A DNA stretch of 64,000 nucleotides, taken from contig OX365943.1 of assembly GCA_947243795.1 (NCBI GenBank), positions 558,001 to 622,000 on the forward strand, written 5' to 3'. How positions within the stretch are numbered: the stretch's first letter is position 1; each line of letters starts with the position of its first letter. Positions 41,712 to 53,479 of the stretch are shown piece by piece. The notes below the pieces were generated by a model, which worked only from the letters and a program-made list of their open reading frames with translations, was not told the origin of the DNA and searched no databases. Both the position numbers and the translations under genes were made by a program. Source of the DNA: Saccharomyces uvarum. Taxonomy: Eukaryota; Ascomycota; Saccharomycetes; Saccharomycetales; Saccharomycetaceae.

Positions 41712-44292
41712 TTAAACATCGAACATGTTATGACATGTAGGCGATGCTTTCCCTATACTTCTCTCGAAGCAATTGTCGAAAAGTCTTCCGAATTCGCGCC
41801 CTAGATCCCAGTAACTTTTGCTAAAAATGTCCCTCATAAACTGCATCATCCCACACAAATGATGAGTATTAGAAATGTGTTGTAGCATATTTGCTTTTGC
41901 CCAAATTTCATTCTGGAAGCTAACTACGTCGAGTGAACTGTCTACGTACAGAATCTGGTACATTCTTAACAAGTATACTTGGAAGCTCTCCTTTGGGATG
42001 TAATTGTTCTTCTCTTTTAGATTGCTACTCGAAATTTTTGATTCATTATCGCCCTTGGGGCTAGTAGTACATTCGCTATTGTTGTCATTTGGCTTGAAAC
42101 ATTCTTCTTTCGAGGCGTCAATATTATTCCATACGCTAACTTCACAGCCATATACTGCAAAATTACAAGACCAAATCAAAAGCGAAGTTAATGCAACAGC
42201 ATATGGCCTAGTAAATACAGGATCAGAATTCACCGCGTAGTTTTTCGCAACGGTTGGATGATTATTGTCCTTAACGATGAACATTTCAAACAAAAATTGG
42301 AAAGCGTAAACGACGGCTACACCACCATTATAGGGATCTTTTGCAAACTGGAGTATCCTTCGACTGATCATGTCATATTCATCATACCCAATTGGGACAT
42401 TCATTCTCCAAGGCGCCCCTGCGTATATGTAATAATCGTGATGGAGAATACGTAAGACGATTTGAGAAATATGAATTGCAGGCATTTTACAACTTGAAGG
42501 ATTATCTGAAGAAAGTAAATCTAAGTCGCTGTCATTTGCTTCGTCTTCGCAGTTCGCCTGAGGTTGATCACTCTCTCCATCCGTTGAGACCCCTTCAAAA
42601 TCACTTGGCGTATTTATCCTACATGCTTTCGGATTAGTACAACTTACTTGAACTTCGCGAAGCCAATAATTCATTGCAAATGATAGTATATCTTTCCATG
42701 AAAGGCCTAGATTATCTGTAATACCGCTCCGGAAATTTGTCATAAAATACTCACCATTTACTTCCTCCTGGCACTGGAATAGTATTGAAATTATTCCTGC
42801 AAGAAGGATCTTTTTACCAAAAAGACTTTGAATATTCCAGTCTTCAGTGTTTTCCAGGCCTACTGGGCTGCTCTCTTTGGCGTCATTATTGACCTTGTTT
42901 CTTTGTATATTATTATTTTGTAGAATTTGAACGACGTTCTTCATTAATTGCATCAATGCTGACAGGAATGTATTATTTTCATCCCTTTTGGTACTGCCAT
43001 ATCCATGCTCCATTAGAGTTTCGTAGCTCAAATCATAGGATTCCCAAACTTGGTCTGGACAAGGTAATGTTAGTTGAATCTGATTGGTATTGATAAATAA
43101 ATTCCAATAGCCAAACACTACAGCATGTGTGGTGTCCATGTAAAATGCGTAAAATGCGATTCTTTTCAACATTTCAAAATCAATCCATCTTTTATAAACT
43201 TCTTGTGGGTCTTTAATTGAATTTTCTCCAGACGTTTTCCCGGTTTTGACCATTAATGGATGGCCACCTAAGGAAGGCGTTCGTCTCAATAATTGAATGG
43301 TCGTCCCGTGGTGCAAGAAAGATCTTTCGTGGAAATGCCTATTCGTACTTGTCTTTTCGTACCCTTCGAGTAATAGTAAGCTTTGAATGATGTATGTTTT
43401 GGAAGGCGGTTGAAAATCAGCGTGGGAAAAAATTATCCATCGTAAGGGACCACAAATTGGGTCACTAATTTGTTCACGATATTCACTTCCTAGAAAACTT
43501 GCACCAGTCATGATTAATGCCAAGTTTAAAATTCCAGGCTGCTTGTCCACGTGGAAAGAAGGTTTATGGAGTAGGCCGTATTGCGGATGAAAATTCAACC
43601 AGAATGATTTCAGTGATTTGTGTATAGAGTTAATAGAAACGTAACGTAATTCTGGAACAAGTGCAAACATCTCTTGGCATTTTCCTTTTGATATCTTGTA
43701 CTTTGTTGTGGGATGCAGATGGAAAAATGACGGAACACTCTTCATAGAATGGCGCAATTGCTGCTTATAGTTTAAGGAAGAGTTGCTTGTCGCCTCTGCG
43801 TCTTTGGAAGACTGCCGTTTTAGTTCATTCACATTTGGGTTTTCGGTGAAAATATCATCTTTCGCTAAAGTACTAGGATTGTCAGTAAATTTTGATTGAG
43901 CCTTAGGAGTTTCGACGTTAGCCTGTTGCAGGTCAAAAGTAACTGGAGAATTTTGAAATCCTTCAAATTTATCGTTTTGTAAACGTTTTTCATTGTTAGG
44001 GATTATAGTCTTATCAGAAAATGTATCTTCGATATTGACTTGTGGGGCTTCAGAAAGCTCTTGCATGAAAGATTGTAAAGGATCACTATTCAAGAAATTT
44101 GTGGAAAAAAGGTCCTGCATAATTGTCAGGTTAGCGCCGCTAGCAGATGAAGTTAATTGATCCGTAAATAGATTTTGTTGTGGTGACTGCTGCTGCTGCT
44201 GCTGCTGTTGTTGTTGCTGTTGTATTTGTTGTTGTTGTAATACTTGTTGTTGCTGTACTTGTTGTTGTTGTAATACTTGTTGTTGCTGTACA

Positions 44293-44331
<39 letters not shown>

Positions 44332-45233
44332 GCATCCTTTTGCTGCTGGAGATATTGTTCTTGTTGTCGATCTTGAGAGAGTGGCTGAAATGGCTGTTGA
44401 TATACAGTATTCGGAACGGTTCTGTCTTGATATCGTTGTGCAGCTAGATTGATATTAACATTCTGATCATTGCTATTACTAGTGCTATTAGCTCCTTCAA
44501 TATCGAATGCACTAGCCCCCGCACGGTTATCGAATATCCAATTGAAAAATTGGTTAACACTCTGACCGTTATTTTTCATTCGAGGGTCATAAGGAAACGC
44601 AGGGCTTGCCGGCTGTGTATGCATTTGCTGCTGAAACATAGGTTGCTGCAACGGAGCCGGAAGCTGTTGTTGGACTTGTGGTTGCTGTATTTGTTGTATT
44701 TGTTGTACTTGTTGTACTTGTTGGGGTTGTTGGGGCTGTTGGGGCTGTTGGGGCTGTTGAAGGAAGGGTCGGAATTTTGATCCGGGAGTGTCTGGAGGTG
44801 GATCAACAGAATTTTTTGATGGGTTTACCACTGAAGCGCTAGGTTGCCCAGAAATTAGTGTTTCGTTAGAATTGTATGGCAACTGCTTAGAGAAAATATT
44901 GTCTGCTGAAGAGATCGATTCTCTATTTGGTCTAGTTAACCTATTTTTCATCCTCGAATGTCTCTTTTCATGCCTGATCAGTAAGTCTTTTCTCACAAAC
45001 GTCTTATTGCAAGGCGCATTTGTGGTAGGGAGTACAAAAGAACAGACGTATATTTCTTTCGGCCAGTGATTCAGTTTATGTCTCGATAGATGCTCTTGTC
45101 GTGAAAAGGTTTTATTGCATTCAGGATGTGGACACCTGAATCTGTCAGCGGAAGAAGAAGAGTTTGAATTCGGTGATAAGTCATTCTCGTTTTCCCTCTT
45201 CTTGATTCTATTAGCAAATTCTTTACTATGCAT
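41712..45233 (-). CDS. SDD4: Large C2H2 zinc-finger regulator (YPR022C orthologue)
   Basis: A 1173-residue protein, about 40 longer than I recall for S. cerevisiae YPR022C. Two C2H2 fingers lie near the N-terminus, residues 34-56 and 64-92 ([19 protein letters not shown], then [25 protein letters not shown]). Then come Gln-rich stretches at about 155-200 and 275-355, and a large helical region (about 520-1100) of the fungal transcription-factor regulatory type. The arrangement, fingers first and middle-homology region after, resembles Adr1/Rsf2-like factors. S. cerevisiae SDD4 was named from suppression of a degenerative-death phenotype; its targets are poorly known. The extra length is probably in the Gln repeats. 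Confidence 0.93.
44180..44335 (-). repeat. Gln-codon repeat (CAA/CAG with Val/Leu interruptions) within SDD4
   Basis: The minus strand encodes poly-Gln with periodic Val, Leu and Ile, including repeated [10 protein letters not shown]-type units. Both CAA and CAG are used; a pure CAA run of about 15 codons lies at 44291-44332. Length variation between strains is likely. Confidence 0.9.
44675..44760 (-). repeat. Second Gln repeat with PQQ and VQQ/IQQ units within SDD4
   Basis: On the coding strand this gives four copies of PQQ followed by VQQ and IQQ units, a nine-base repeat. It is separate from the longer Gln tract and closer to the zinc fingers. Confidence 0.85.
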
Positions 45234-46903
45234 TTAAGGCACTTTTCGTAGGCTAAGTACGCTCTTCACTTTATTATTTGTCCTGGTTACTACAGACGTA
45301 ATGCAATAATTCTGAAATGTCAATAGTACTTCTGAAATTATTTAAAGATGCTGTTCGCAAACCTAAAAAAAAAAAATAAAACGAAAACGAAAAAAAGAAA
45401 AAAAGAAAACAAGATAAACTAATATCCTAGTTATTTAGAATCCCCAAAAAGCCCCACTCTAATTTAATTCAGTGGCAACGTTCAAGCACGCACGCAAAAT
45501 CTTGTCTAAGGTTACCTGTTGTATTGCTCGACCCATTCTTCTTGACCATTGTCTAAACCCAGGAAAAAGTACAACACATCTTGCCTGTAGGTACCTGGCC
45601 TTGTAACATGCTCGGCAGCTTTAAAGGAAGGAGAGAGCTAAAGCTTGCCGTTGAATAGCCTCCGATTACTGTCATATCTCTAAAGGAGAAAGCAAAGGCC
45701 GCTTCCGCACGAGATCTTTAGAGAAATGAAAGGGCGCGTTATTTCCAAACAAAGTGGAGTTTTCGAGCTAGCAGACGAAACTTATGCGCCTGTGTTAGCA
45801 TTCGATATGCGTTGTTCAGTGTTATTTGTACATATGCCCGGCTGATAAATGTGACGAATTTTCTGTGTCTTATGGACTTAGTCGACGAGAGGATAGTCCC
45901 CACCTTCGATTCAAGGCTTAGGAGGCTGTTTTGTCACTGCAATGGCTTTTAAGAAATCATAAACTCGAAAAAAAAATAGGGGTTTTCTTCTTTCCCCCTT
46001 TAGTCCTATCTTGGTTCATAAATTTAGCGTGCACCGCAAGGGACCTGAGGTGCGTATTATTACAATTGCAACATCTCGGTACCACTACAATGCAAATAAA
46101 CTAACCCATTTTCAAACCGTTATCTGTTCATGCTCTTGCCTAAAAAGCTTGCAGACGGTTCTCTGCATCAAGTTATCTCTCGTTGCGCCTCATTTTAATG
46201 AGTCGGTGGGACCCTTTTTCGCACGTGCTGCGCACTACAGAAAAACCCGCAGGACAAGGGTCCCTTTGAGATTATATAAGATCGCATGTAGTCAAATCAT
46301 ATTTCACTAAAGTGGCATCGGCGCATTAATTCATGCGAGGACTTGTATCCCATTTGCCATGTGGTAGTTGGTTTATGTTTTAATGTGGCAAGGCAAGACA
46401 GGCTCTTCGCCTTTTTTGCCCCCAGTTCTCATTGATTACGCAAAGAGCCCATAACTATATATACAAGTTCGAATTTAATTAAAGAAAAATTACGGAATGG
46501 TTGATGAGCGGCTAACCGGAACGAAGGACATAGCGTAGTAAACAAAAAGACGGCATGCGCAAATTGTGAAATGCCAAGAAACTAATTAGAAGAGTTGCCA
46601 CAGTTGGGTGGAAACAAATCAGAGGTATAGCCGCCATCTCCTGAGAATCTTGAAAAGACCGGCGAAGTTGTACTTGGTAATGAAGTGTTTAAGAATAAGT
46701 TTTCAATGACATGAATAATCTCATTTTTACTGCATTTCAGTCAGTAGGAGATCGATTTTGCGTTAAAAAGACATCTTCCGGTTAAAGCATCTTCAATGCC
46801 GACCAAGTGCGTCTATTTATCTCTCCTATAATTTGTGAAGTATTTTGTATAAATACAGCCAAATGAACAACTATGAAATATCTTAAAATTGAGGGTAAAC
46901 GTC
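45234..46903. other. Intergenic: long SDD4 upstream region and EAF3 3' region
   Basis: About 1.67 kb. Near the SDD4 start is an A-rich purine run (45366-45415). A CACGTG E-box occurs near 46222, the kind of site bound by Cbf1 or Pho4. A 99-codon plus-strand frame (46011-46310) shows no domain and is probably chance. No repeat or RNA gene was recognised. Confidence 0.5.
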
Positions 46904-48109
46904 TCACATACCTAAAGCTACACCCTCGTACTGGCTAGATGTATTTACGTATAGAGCATCGTCACTACGATTGGGATCTTTATCGTTAAAATATTCGTCC
47001 ATATGCACTAGTAACCAAACCAAAAAGTTTTCAGTTTGCTTAACCAAAAGTTGACAACTTTGTAAATCCATCGTAGTAGATGATATCAGTTCTGGTAGGA
47101 CACTTGTCAACCTTAGCAGATGGATGGGCCCATAAACTTTTATGGGTATTAATGGTTTCTGGTCCTTGGCTGACTTTTTGAGGATTTCGTCATATTGCAA
47201 CCGTTCTAATCTATACAGGAGCATATTACCCAGACATTTATCGAAGTACAACTTAAGGCCAGCACAATATTCGCTCAGCTGCGATTGCGATCCCGGCGAC
47301 TCTAGTTCTTGACTTGCTTCATGCTCGTACTTATTTAAAAGTTGTTCCACGGTCACATCAGCAGGCAGTTTGCAGATTTTTTTGTCCTTCGTTACATACT
47401 CCCAATCATCAACCAACACGCTTTTCAGCTTTATTGGAATTTGCAAGGGAGTCTTCAGGATGGGATAGCCAGCCATATGATGTAGCATGTTTGGCGACAG
47501 TGAAGAGGACCGTCTGCGATCATCGTGCCCGTTTTGATCCGACGATGAGCGCAAAGAACTTCCTGGATGAAGGGAATTAGCGGAGCTCCTTCCGCTTTTC
47601 CTCCCACTCATGGAGGATGCTAATGAACTCTGCGACACACTCTTGCTTATACCAGCATTCGCACGGCCATCGCCCTTCCTTTTCCCACCATTGCCGGATC
47701 CGCCCAAACTGGTAGAAGACTTCTTCTTTTTCTGCTGCTCTAGAAGCGATTTCTTCGCTTCCTTTGCCTCGCTGGCTAGTCTTTTCTTCATTGCGATATT
47801 CTCCTCGTTATAGGCCCGTATCCTATCATACCCAACCCACTCGTCCCAACTGGATTTCCACCCTTGGTAGTGTATGAAAAAACACTTTCCGTTGATGATT
47901 TCCTCTGGAATGCTTTCGTCCTCACCCAAGGTCTGTGGTTGTGTCTCCTTTACTGTTTGCGAGTTGAACCCCGGCTTGTCATTAGGAACACCAGTATAAG
48001 TTTGACAAGCTGGATCCCATATTTTCAGGATCTTGGCCTCATACATAAGAGGACCATGAAACGCCAGGCAGCGTCCGCCAAGCGCAAATTCTTGCTCCAA
48101 ATCAACCAT
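46904..48109 (-). CDS. EAF3: Eaf3, chromodomain subunit of NuA4 and Rpd3S
   Basis: A 401-residue protein, as in S. cerevisiae. The N-terminal chromo-barrel domain (about residues 1-115) keeps the aromatic cage Tyr23, Tyr81, Trp84 and Trp88 that reads H3K36 methylation. A Lys/Ser-rich linker follows (about 115-215), then the C-terminal MRG domain. In Rpd3S it directs histone deacetylation over transcribed genes and suppresses cryptic initiation; in NuA4 it accompanies the Esa1 acetyltransferase. The gene is divergent from YME1. Confidence 0.98.
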   Translation of the reverse strand: MVDLEQEFALGGRCLAFHGPLMYEAKILKIWDPACQTYTGVPNDKPGFNSQTVKETQPQTLGEDESIPEEIINGKCFFIHYQGWKSSWDEWVGYDRIRAYNEENIAMKKRLASEAKEAKKSLLEQQKKKKSSTSLGGSGNGGKRKGDGRANAGISKSVSQSSLASSMSGRKSGRSSANSLHPGSSLRSSSDQNGHDDRRRSSSLSPNMLHHMAGYPILKTPLQIPIKLKSVLVDDWEYVTKDKKICKLPADVTVEQLLNKYEHEASQELESPGSQSQLSEYCAGLKLYFDKCLGNMLLYRLERLQYDEILKKSAKDQKPLIPIKVYGPIHLLRLTSVLPELISSTTMDLQSCQLLVKQTENFLVWLLVHMDEYFNDKDPNRSDDALYVNTSSQYEGVALGM

Positions 48110-48559
48110 TATGTGTTCTTTTAGAGGGTAGTCGTAGTGGTAGGGCCTCGCAGATGCCCGTCTGGAATACTATACACATTGAATAACCTCTATACAATTC
48201 ACCCTTTTACGTGTTCGGTGAGATTTTCAGATGCCTCTTCTATCGCCATCTCCCGTGGGACGCGACATTTAGCGATCGTCGGAGAAATGGCCCCCAATGT
48301 TTGCCACCTTTTCCATTAGTATCAGTTGGTTAGCAATCTCGAATTATAGGACTTCTTCCTTCGAGGAGTCATGAGGCTCGTGCAAGTTACAGCAGGAGTA
48401 AAAAGCGTATATCGGACTAGGCAAAGTGAGTTAAATCTCTACCTTGCGCTTTCGATAAACAGATAGTTACACATAACTAAAGGAAAATCCTGACTTTTAA
48501 TAGGAGTACCACTGTGAAAGAAAAACACAGTGAACAAACAACAGACCGGGTTATCGTAG
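48110..48559. other. Divergent promoter region between EAF3 and YME1
   Basis: 450 bases shared by two divergent genes. A PACE element lies at 48300-48308 (listed separately). A short overlapping frame at 48514-48747 is out of frame with YME1 and is only its shadow. Confidence 0.55.
48300..48308 (-). promoter_or_regulatory. PACE element (Rpn4 site)
   Basis: The minus strand reads GGTGGCAAA, the exact proteasome-associated control element bound by Rpn4. It is about 190 bases from the EAF3 ATG and 250 from YME1. A protease gene such as YME1 is the more natural target, but this is inference. Confidence 0.6.
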
Positions 48560-50803
48560 ATGAACGTTTCGAAAATACTGGCGTCGCCTACAATCACAAC
48601 AAATGTTTTGCGCATACTAGCTCCCAGGTTGCCTCAGATCGGCGCTTCTTTGCTAGTTCAAAGAGGGTGGAGCTTAAGATCGAGACAATCCCATCGTTTC
48701 TACTCGGAAAAAACCAACAACGAAACGCCTTCGAAAAAGGGAGATGAAAGCACTAGGAAGGCGTCCGATGAAACTACAGTTTCTTCAAACGACAATGCTG
48801 CATCACCACTGCCTTCTAACACTAATGATAAAAACAAACAGCCGAATGTAGCTGTATCGCATGCTATGCTAGCCACAAGGGAGCAGGAGGCCAACAAGGA
48901 TTTAACTAGCCCTGATGCACAAGCGGCTTTTTATAAGCTTCTTCTACAATCAAACTATCCCCAATATGTGGTATCCAGATTTGAGACCCCCGGTATTGCC
49001 TCATCGCCCGAGTGTATGGAATTGTACATGGAGGCATTGCAAAGAATAGGCAGACACTCAGAAGCGGATGCTGTTAGACAAAATCTATTAACAGCCAGTT
49101 CTGCCGGTGCAGTCAATCCATCCTTGGCGTCATCTTCATCGAACCAGTCGGGTTATCATGGCAACTTCCCATCTATGTACTCTCCATTTTACGGATCTCG
49201 CAAAGAGCCGCTGCATGTTGTCGTTTCCGAGTCAACCTTTACCGTTGTGTCAAGATGGGTGAAGTGGCTACTTGTGTTTGGTGTATTGACCTATTCTTTC
49301 TCAGAAGGTTTCAAATATATCACAGAAAATACGACTCTACTCAAATCATCAGAAGTAGCAGACAAATCTGTCGATGTCGCGAAGACAAATGTCAAATTTG
49401 ACGATGTATGCGGTTGTGATGAAGCTCGTGCAGAATTGGAGGAGATTGTCGATTTCTTAAAGGATCCTACTAAGTATGAATCTTTGGGTGGTAAACTACC
49501 TAAAGGTGTATTATTGACCGGTCCTCCTGGTACGGGTAAAACTTTGTTGGCTAGAGCCACTGCCGGGGAAGCTGGTGTAGACTTCTTTTTCATGTCCGGT
49601 TCTGAGTTTGATGAAGTTTACGTTGGTGTTGGTGCTAAACGTATCCGTGATTTGTTTGCTCAAGCACGTTCTCGTGCCCCCGCTATCATTTTTATTGATG
49701 AACTAGATGCTATTGGTGGTAAACGTAATCCAAAGGACCAAGCATACGCCAAGCAAACTTTGAATCAATTATTGGTCGAATTAGACGGTTTCTCGCAAAC
49801 GAGCGGAATCATTATTATCGGTGCTACCAATTTCCCAGAAGCTTTAGACAAGGCGCTAACCAGACCAGGTAGATTCGATAAAGTTGTGAATGTAGATTTA
49901 CCCGATGTTCGTGGTCGCGCTGACATTTTGAAACACCACATGAAAAAAATAACATTAGCGGATAATGTCGATCCAACGATTATTGCTCGTGGTACTCCAG
50001 GATTATCGGGTGCTGAGTTGGCCAATCTAGTCAATCAGGCAGCAGTGTATGCCTGTCAAAAGAACGCCATATCTGTCAACATGTCACATTTCGAATGGGC
50101 CAAGGATAAAATTTTGATGGGTGCTGAAAGGAAAACTATGGTTCTAACAGATGCGGCTAGGAAAGCCACCGCTTACCACGAAGCTGGACATGCGATTATG
50201 GCCAAGTACACCAACGGTGCTACCCCTCTATACAAGGCTACTATTTTACCCAGAGGCAGAGCATTAGGTATTACTTTCCAACTTCCAGAAATGGATAAGG
50301 TCGATATTACGAAAAGAGAGTGTCATGCCCGGTTGGACGTGTGCATGGGAGGAAAAATTGCTGAGGAGTTAATTTATGGTAAAGACAACACCACAAGTGG
50401 TTGTGGGTCCGATCTACAAAGCGCAACCGGTACAGCAAGAGCCATGGTCACACAGTACGGTATGAGTGATGATGTGGGCCCTGTAAATTTGTCAGAAAAT
50501 TGGGAAACTTGGTCGAATAAAATACGTGATATCGCTGATAATGAGGTGATTGAACTTTTGAAGGACTCGGAGGAAAGGAGTAGAAGATTACTGACCAAGA
50601 AGAATGTTGAGCTCCACAGACTTGCTCAAGGTCTTATTGAATACGAGACACTTGATGCACATGAAATTGAACAAGTTTGTAAAGGTGAAAAATTGGATAA
50701 GCTCAAAACATCTACAAATACGGTTGTGGAAGGTCCAGACAGTGACGAACGTAAGGATATAGGAGGCGATAAACCAAAAATTCCGACGATGTTAAATGCA
50801 TGA
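48560..50803 (+). CDS. YME1: Yme1, i-AAA protease of the mitochondrial inner membrane
   Basis: A 747-residue protein with the same landmark numbering as S. cerevisiae. A basic presequence is followed by a membrane segment near residues 235-255 (WLLVFGVLTYSFSEGF). The AAA domain has Walker A GPPGTGKT at 321-328 (Lys327) and Walker B IIFIDELDAIGG. The M41 zinc-protease motif HEAGH is at 540-544. Yme1 forms a hexamer facing the intermembrane space, degrading unassembled Cox2, Ups and small Tim proteins and other substrates. Confidence 0.99.
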   Translation: MNVSKILASPTITTNVLRILAPRLPQIGASLLVQRGWSLRSRQSHRFYSEKTNNETPSKKGDESTRKASDETTVSSNDNAASPLPSNTNDKNKQPNVAVSHAMLATREQEANKDLTSPDAQAAFYKLLLQSNYPQYVVSRFETPGIASSPECMELYMEALQRIGRHSEADAVRQNLLTASSAGAVNPSLASSSSNQSGYHGNFPSMYSPFYGSRKEPLHVVVSESTFTVVSRWVKWLLVFGVLTYSFSEGFKYITENTTLLKSSEVADKSVDVAKTNVKFDDVCGCDEARAELEEIVDFLKDPTKYESLGGKLPKGVLLTGPPGTGKTLLARATAGEAGVDFFFMSGSEFDEVYVGVGAKRIRDLFAQARSRAPAIIFIDELDAIGGKRNPKDQAYAKQTLNQLLVELDGFSQTSGIIIIGATNFPEALDKALTRPGRFDKVVNVDLPDVRGRADILKHHMKKITLADNVDPTIIARGTPGLSGAELANLVNQAAVYACQKNAISVNMSHFEWAKDKILMGAERKTMVLTDAARKATAYHEAGHAIMAKYTNGATPLYKATILPRGRALGITFQLPEMDKVDITKRECHARLDVCMGGKIAEELIYGKDNTTSGCGSDLQSATGTARAMVTQYGMSDDVGPVNLSENWETWSNKIRDIADNEVIELLKDSEERSRRLLTKKNVELHRLAQGLIEYETLDAHEIEQVCKGEKLDKLKTSTNTVVEGPDSDERKDIGGDKPKIPTMLNA

Positions 50804-51472
50804 TTTTTTCTTTAGGAATTAAAGATATAGCCTTAGAGACCGGCCGTAGTCCGTTCTTTTTGGTTCAGTTTTTGCACTCCATAACCGGCAGCCTTGTAAC
50901 TTACTGGCCAAGAAGCTGTCAGAGCACTTTCCTCTGTATTGGTTGACCTTGGGAACGTGTATATGATTATTTCTCAAACGAATATGCGAAGGAACTACTC
51001 TTTTATTCAAATAAGAGCTAAAGACTAGTTTGTGGTAATATTAATACTTTAGGAATAAAGAAATGACGGTAAAATAAAGGATGAATAATTCACTTTCATT
51101 CATTAAGAAAACATAGAAAAAAATAACGGCTGCCCTGCTAATAAAGGCTTGTGAATTCAGACCAAATGAAATATGAGTGATGCGCAAGCTATTCACTTTG
51201 TTTATTATAAAGAAGTCAAGATAGAGCATCTGTTGGTATATATGTATCAATACGCCATACATTGTAAATAGAATATCAATGGATTTAACGCATGAAGTAA
51301 GTACGATTATACCGTGTTAATCATCAGTAGTCTAACGAAAACAATTGTTTATGCAGTATATATTCATGACATGAAAAAACGAGTACTATTGAAAACGAAG
51401 TCCGTGTGTACACCTATGCATGTACTCGTATGTACATATATATACGGGTTATGATAAAACAAACAAAAAATT
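50804..51472. other. Convergent intergenic region between YME1 and CCL1
   Basis: About 670 bases containing both 3' ends. The part from 51040 to 51470 is AT-rich with TATATA-type processing elements near 51435. Frames of 60-73 codons on either strand look random. Confidence 0.5.
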
Positions 51473-52660
51473 TTATATTTTTTGCCTTTTCTCAGCAGCG
51501 GAAGTATCTTCATTCATCTTTCTTTTTAGTTTCTGAATTAGGCTTGATGGATTTTGGCAGTAATAATTCTTTGCTGCGATTCTCTTGGCATCTTCAGTGC
51601 TCAAAGGTGCTGTTTCTTCGATGAGTTCCTTGCACTCCATTATTACTGCTAACAACTTTGCCGAATCTATTGAAGGTTTATCATTTTCAATGCCTTGGTC
51701 ATCATCTTTCTCTATCTTGCTCTCATCATTTTGAGCCTCTTTTTTTTCTGTTTCTGGTTCTAGTTCTGGTTCTTGTTCCTGGATTTTTTCTTTACTAGGA
51801 AACTTCATTTCGAGGTACCTCGTCACCAAGGCTTCATCCTCAATTAGCAGTGTTGCTAATGTTATTTGCGGAGGGGTATATAAATACACGACGTCGGTTA
51901 ACAATGCGCCGGTTATCCTTTTCTTGCATCTATCATAAATTTGGCCCATATAATTTAAATCTACCTTACCGTAAAGGACGTTTTGAATATCTAGAAAAAA
52001 GCCATGCAGCGGTTTGTAAGGATGATGGTTCAACAATGAAAACTTCAACGACTCCAGCAATTTGAACTCATATTTAATAATACTTTCTCTTGTTGATTTG
52101 GCCTTTTGGGCAAAGGAATCCACACTAATGAAATAGTTCTCCGATTTACAGGCTAAGAAAATCGTAGTGTGGACAATACTCTTAGGATCAATATGCATAA
52201 CCGAGTTTTCTAAGTAAAACCGTCTAAAAAATGATATTGAGGTGGCCACTACTTCAGTGGGCAAATTTAAATGCTGGGCTATTACTTGAACTTTCTTCGC
52301 GTAGAAATTCACCAAACTTAGCTCTTCTTCCATTGTCAGAGGAATAGCCTTTGCCTCTAGGATTTTCACCTCTTCTTCTATTAGATTGTGAGCTTGTCTG
52401 AATTTCAATAAATCTTCCTCAATGGAGGCTACCGCTCGAGAATTTGTGTCTACCCTCTTCTCCTCAAGCTGCTCCCTAGTATACGACCACATTCTATACT
52501 GCGACGAGTGTCTATAAAGATCATCGTCTGATATTCTTTTATAATTCGGTGGTTTATTGTTCTCCGCAGACGATTTAGCTGGGGCTTCTTTTTCATTTTC
52601 TACTACGTTCGCAGTAACAGCGTTGGTGGCACTTTCTTCAATCACTTGAACATCAGTCAT
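51473..52660 (-). CDS. CCL1: Ccl1, cyclin partner of Kin28 in TFIIH
   Basis: A 395-residue cyclin H homologue (393 in S. cerevisiae). The cyclin fold occupies about residues 95-290, with MHIDPKSIVHTTIFLACKSEN in the first box. A Glu/Lys-rich stretch (about 295-335) and a basic C-terminus (LKRKMN, KRQK) follow. Ccl1 activates the Kin28 kinase in TFIIK, which phosphorylates Ser5 of the Pol II CTD at initiation. The N-terminus before the cyclin boxes contains SSQYRMWSYTREQL, a feature of the cyclin H family. Confidence 0.97.
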   Translation of the reverse strand: MTDVQVIEESATNAVTANVVENEKEAPAKSSAENNKPPNYKRISDDDLYRHSSQYRMWSYTREQLEEKRVDTNSRAVASIEEDLLKFRQAHNLIEEEVKILEAKAIPLTMEEELSLVNFYAKKVQVIAQHLNLPTEVVATSISFFRRFYLENSVMHIDPKSIVHTTIFLACKSENYFISVDSFAQKAKSTRESIIKYEFKLLESLKFSLLNHHPYKPLHGFFLDIQNVLYGKVDLNYMGQIYDRCKKRITGALLTDVVYLYTPPQITLATLLIEDEALVTRYLEMKFPSKEKIQEQEPELEPETEKKEAQNDESKIEKDDDQGIENDKPSIDSAKLLAVIMECKELIEETAPLSTEDAKRIAAKNYYCQNPSSLIQKLKRKMNEDTSAAEKRQKI

Positions 52661-53479
52661 CCTGCTAACCTTTCATGCACAGCACACTCTTCAAAAACAC
52701 TTGAGAAAGGTCCTTCTGCTGGTTGAAATTCTGCTCAAATTACTTTTATGTCTTCTTCAAGTTCGGTTCAAACGATTCTCTAGCACGTACCGCTTACCCG
52801 GCTGGCGAACGGCATGAACGGCGAAGGGGTATATAAGATTATCAGATCCCTTACTTTCCCCGGACGATCAGCAGCCTCGCATTACAAAGGCATGTATACA
52901 AGGTTATTTAATTCTTGAAAACGGCCATAACAGATAATTTTTAACGCTACCTGTTGACAACCCCAGTTCTAATTTAAAGTTTTGGCTCACTAGAAACAAA
53001 TACGCCAATACATCCATTAGTCTGCTTAGATTATCCTTTATCTCATTCCTTTATCAGACGCAGTTCTTTCGAAAAAGAAAGGAACATTCTTCTCGATTCC
53101 AGCCGCAAAGCTACTTCACTCATTCTGAGCCAGCGGAAGTTCGAAGAAAACAACCATTATCATAAATCAAGTCACGGCGGTAAGAGTATATCTTTAACCC
53201 CTCAAATTTCCTCTCCTCTAATACCAGGGTATTTTTTCCTTAAACTACTGAGGGCTGGAATAAATAAAGAGTTGCAAGTTTTATAGTAGATTTGGAGAAA
53301 GTATTGTGTTATTATTGGTCAATAGCAACGTTTCTCCACTTTCCAAAATACTACTCCCTTTTTTTTTAATAAAAAAAAAGAATTTTATCCTTAAAAAAGG
53401 ATCCGTTTGATCTTTATGAGCGTCAGCTAATATCACATATTATTGCATCTGTCACTCCTAACTTTTTCTCGTTTGGATA
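52661..53479. other. Divergent promoter region between CCL1 and ATH1
   Basis: About 820 bases. It contains a Reb1 site (listed separately), a CCCCT stress-element-like run near 53198 on the ATH1 side, and a T-run followed by an A-run at about 53358-53382 that should exclude nucleosomes. No coding frame was seen. Confidence 0.55.
52794..52800 (-). promoter_or_regulatory. Reb1 site upstream of CCL1
   Basis: TTACCCG on the plus strand is CGGGTAA on the minus strand, the Reb1 consensus, 134 bases from the CCL1 ATG. The same heptamer occurs before TIF6. Confidence 0.6.

Noticed and set aside
44153-44452. Frames of poly-Asn and poly-Val opposite or alongside SDD4
   Set aside because: They are other readings of the CAA/CAG Gln repeat.
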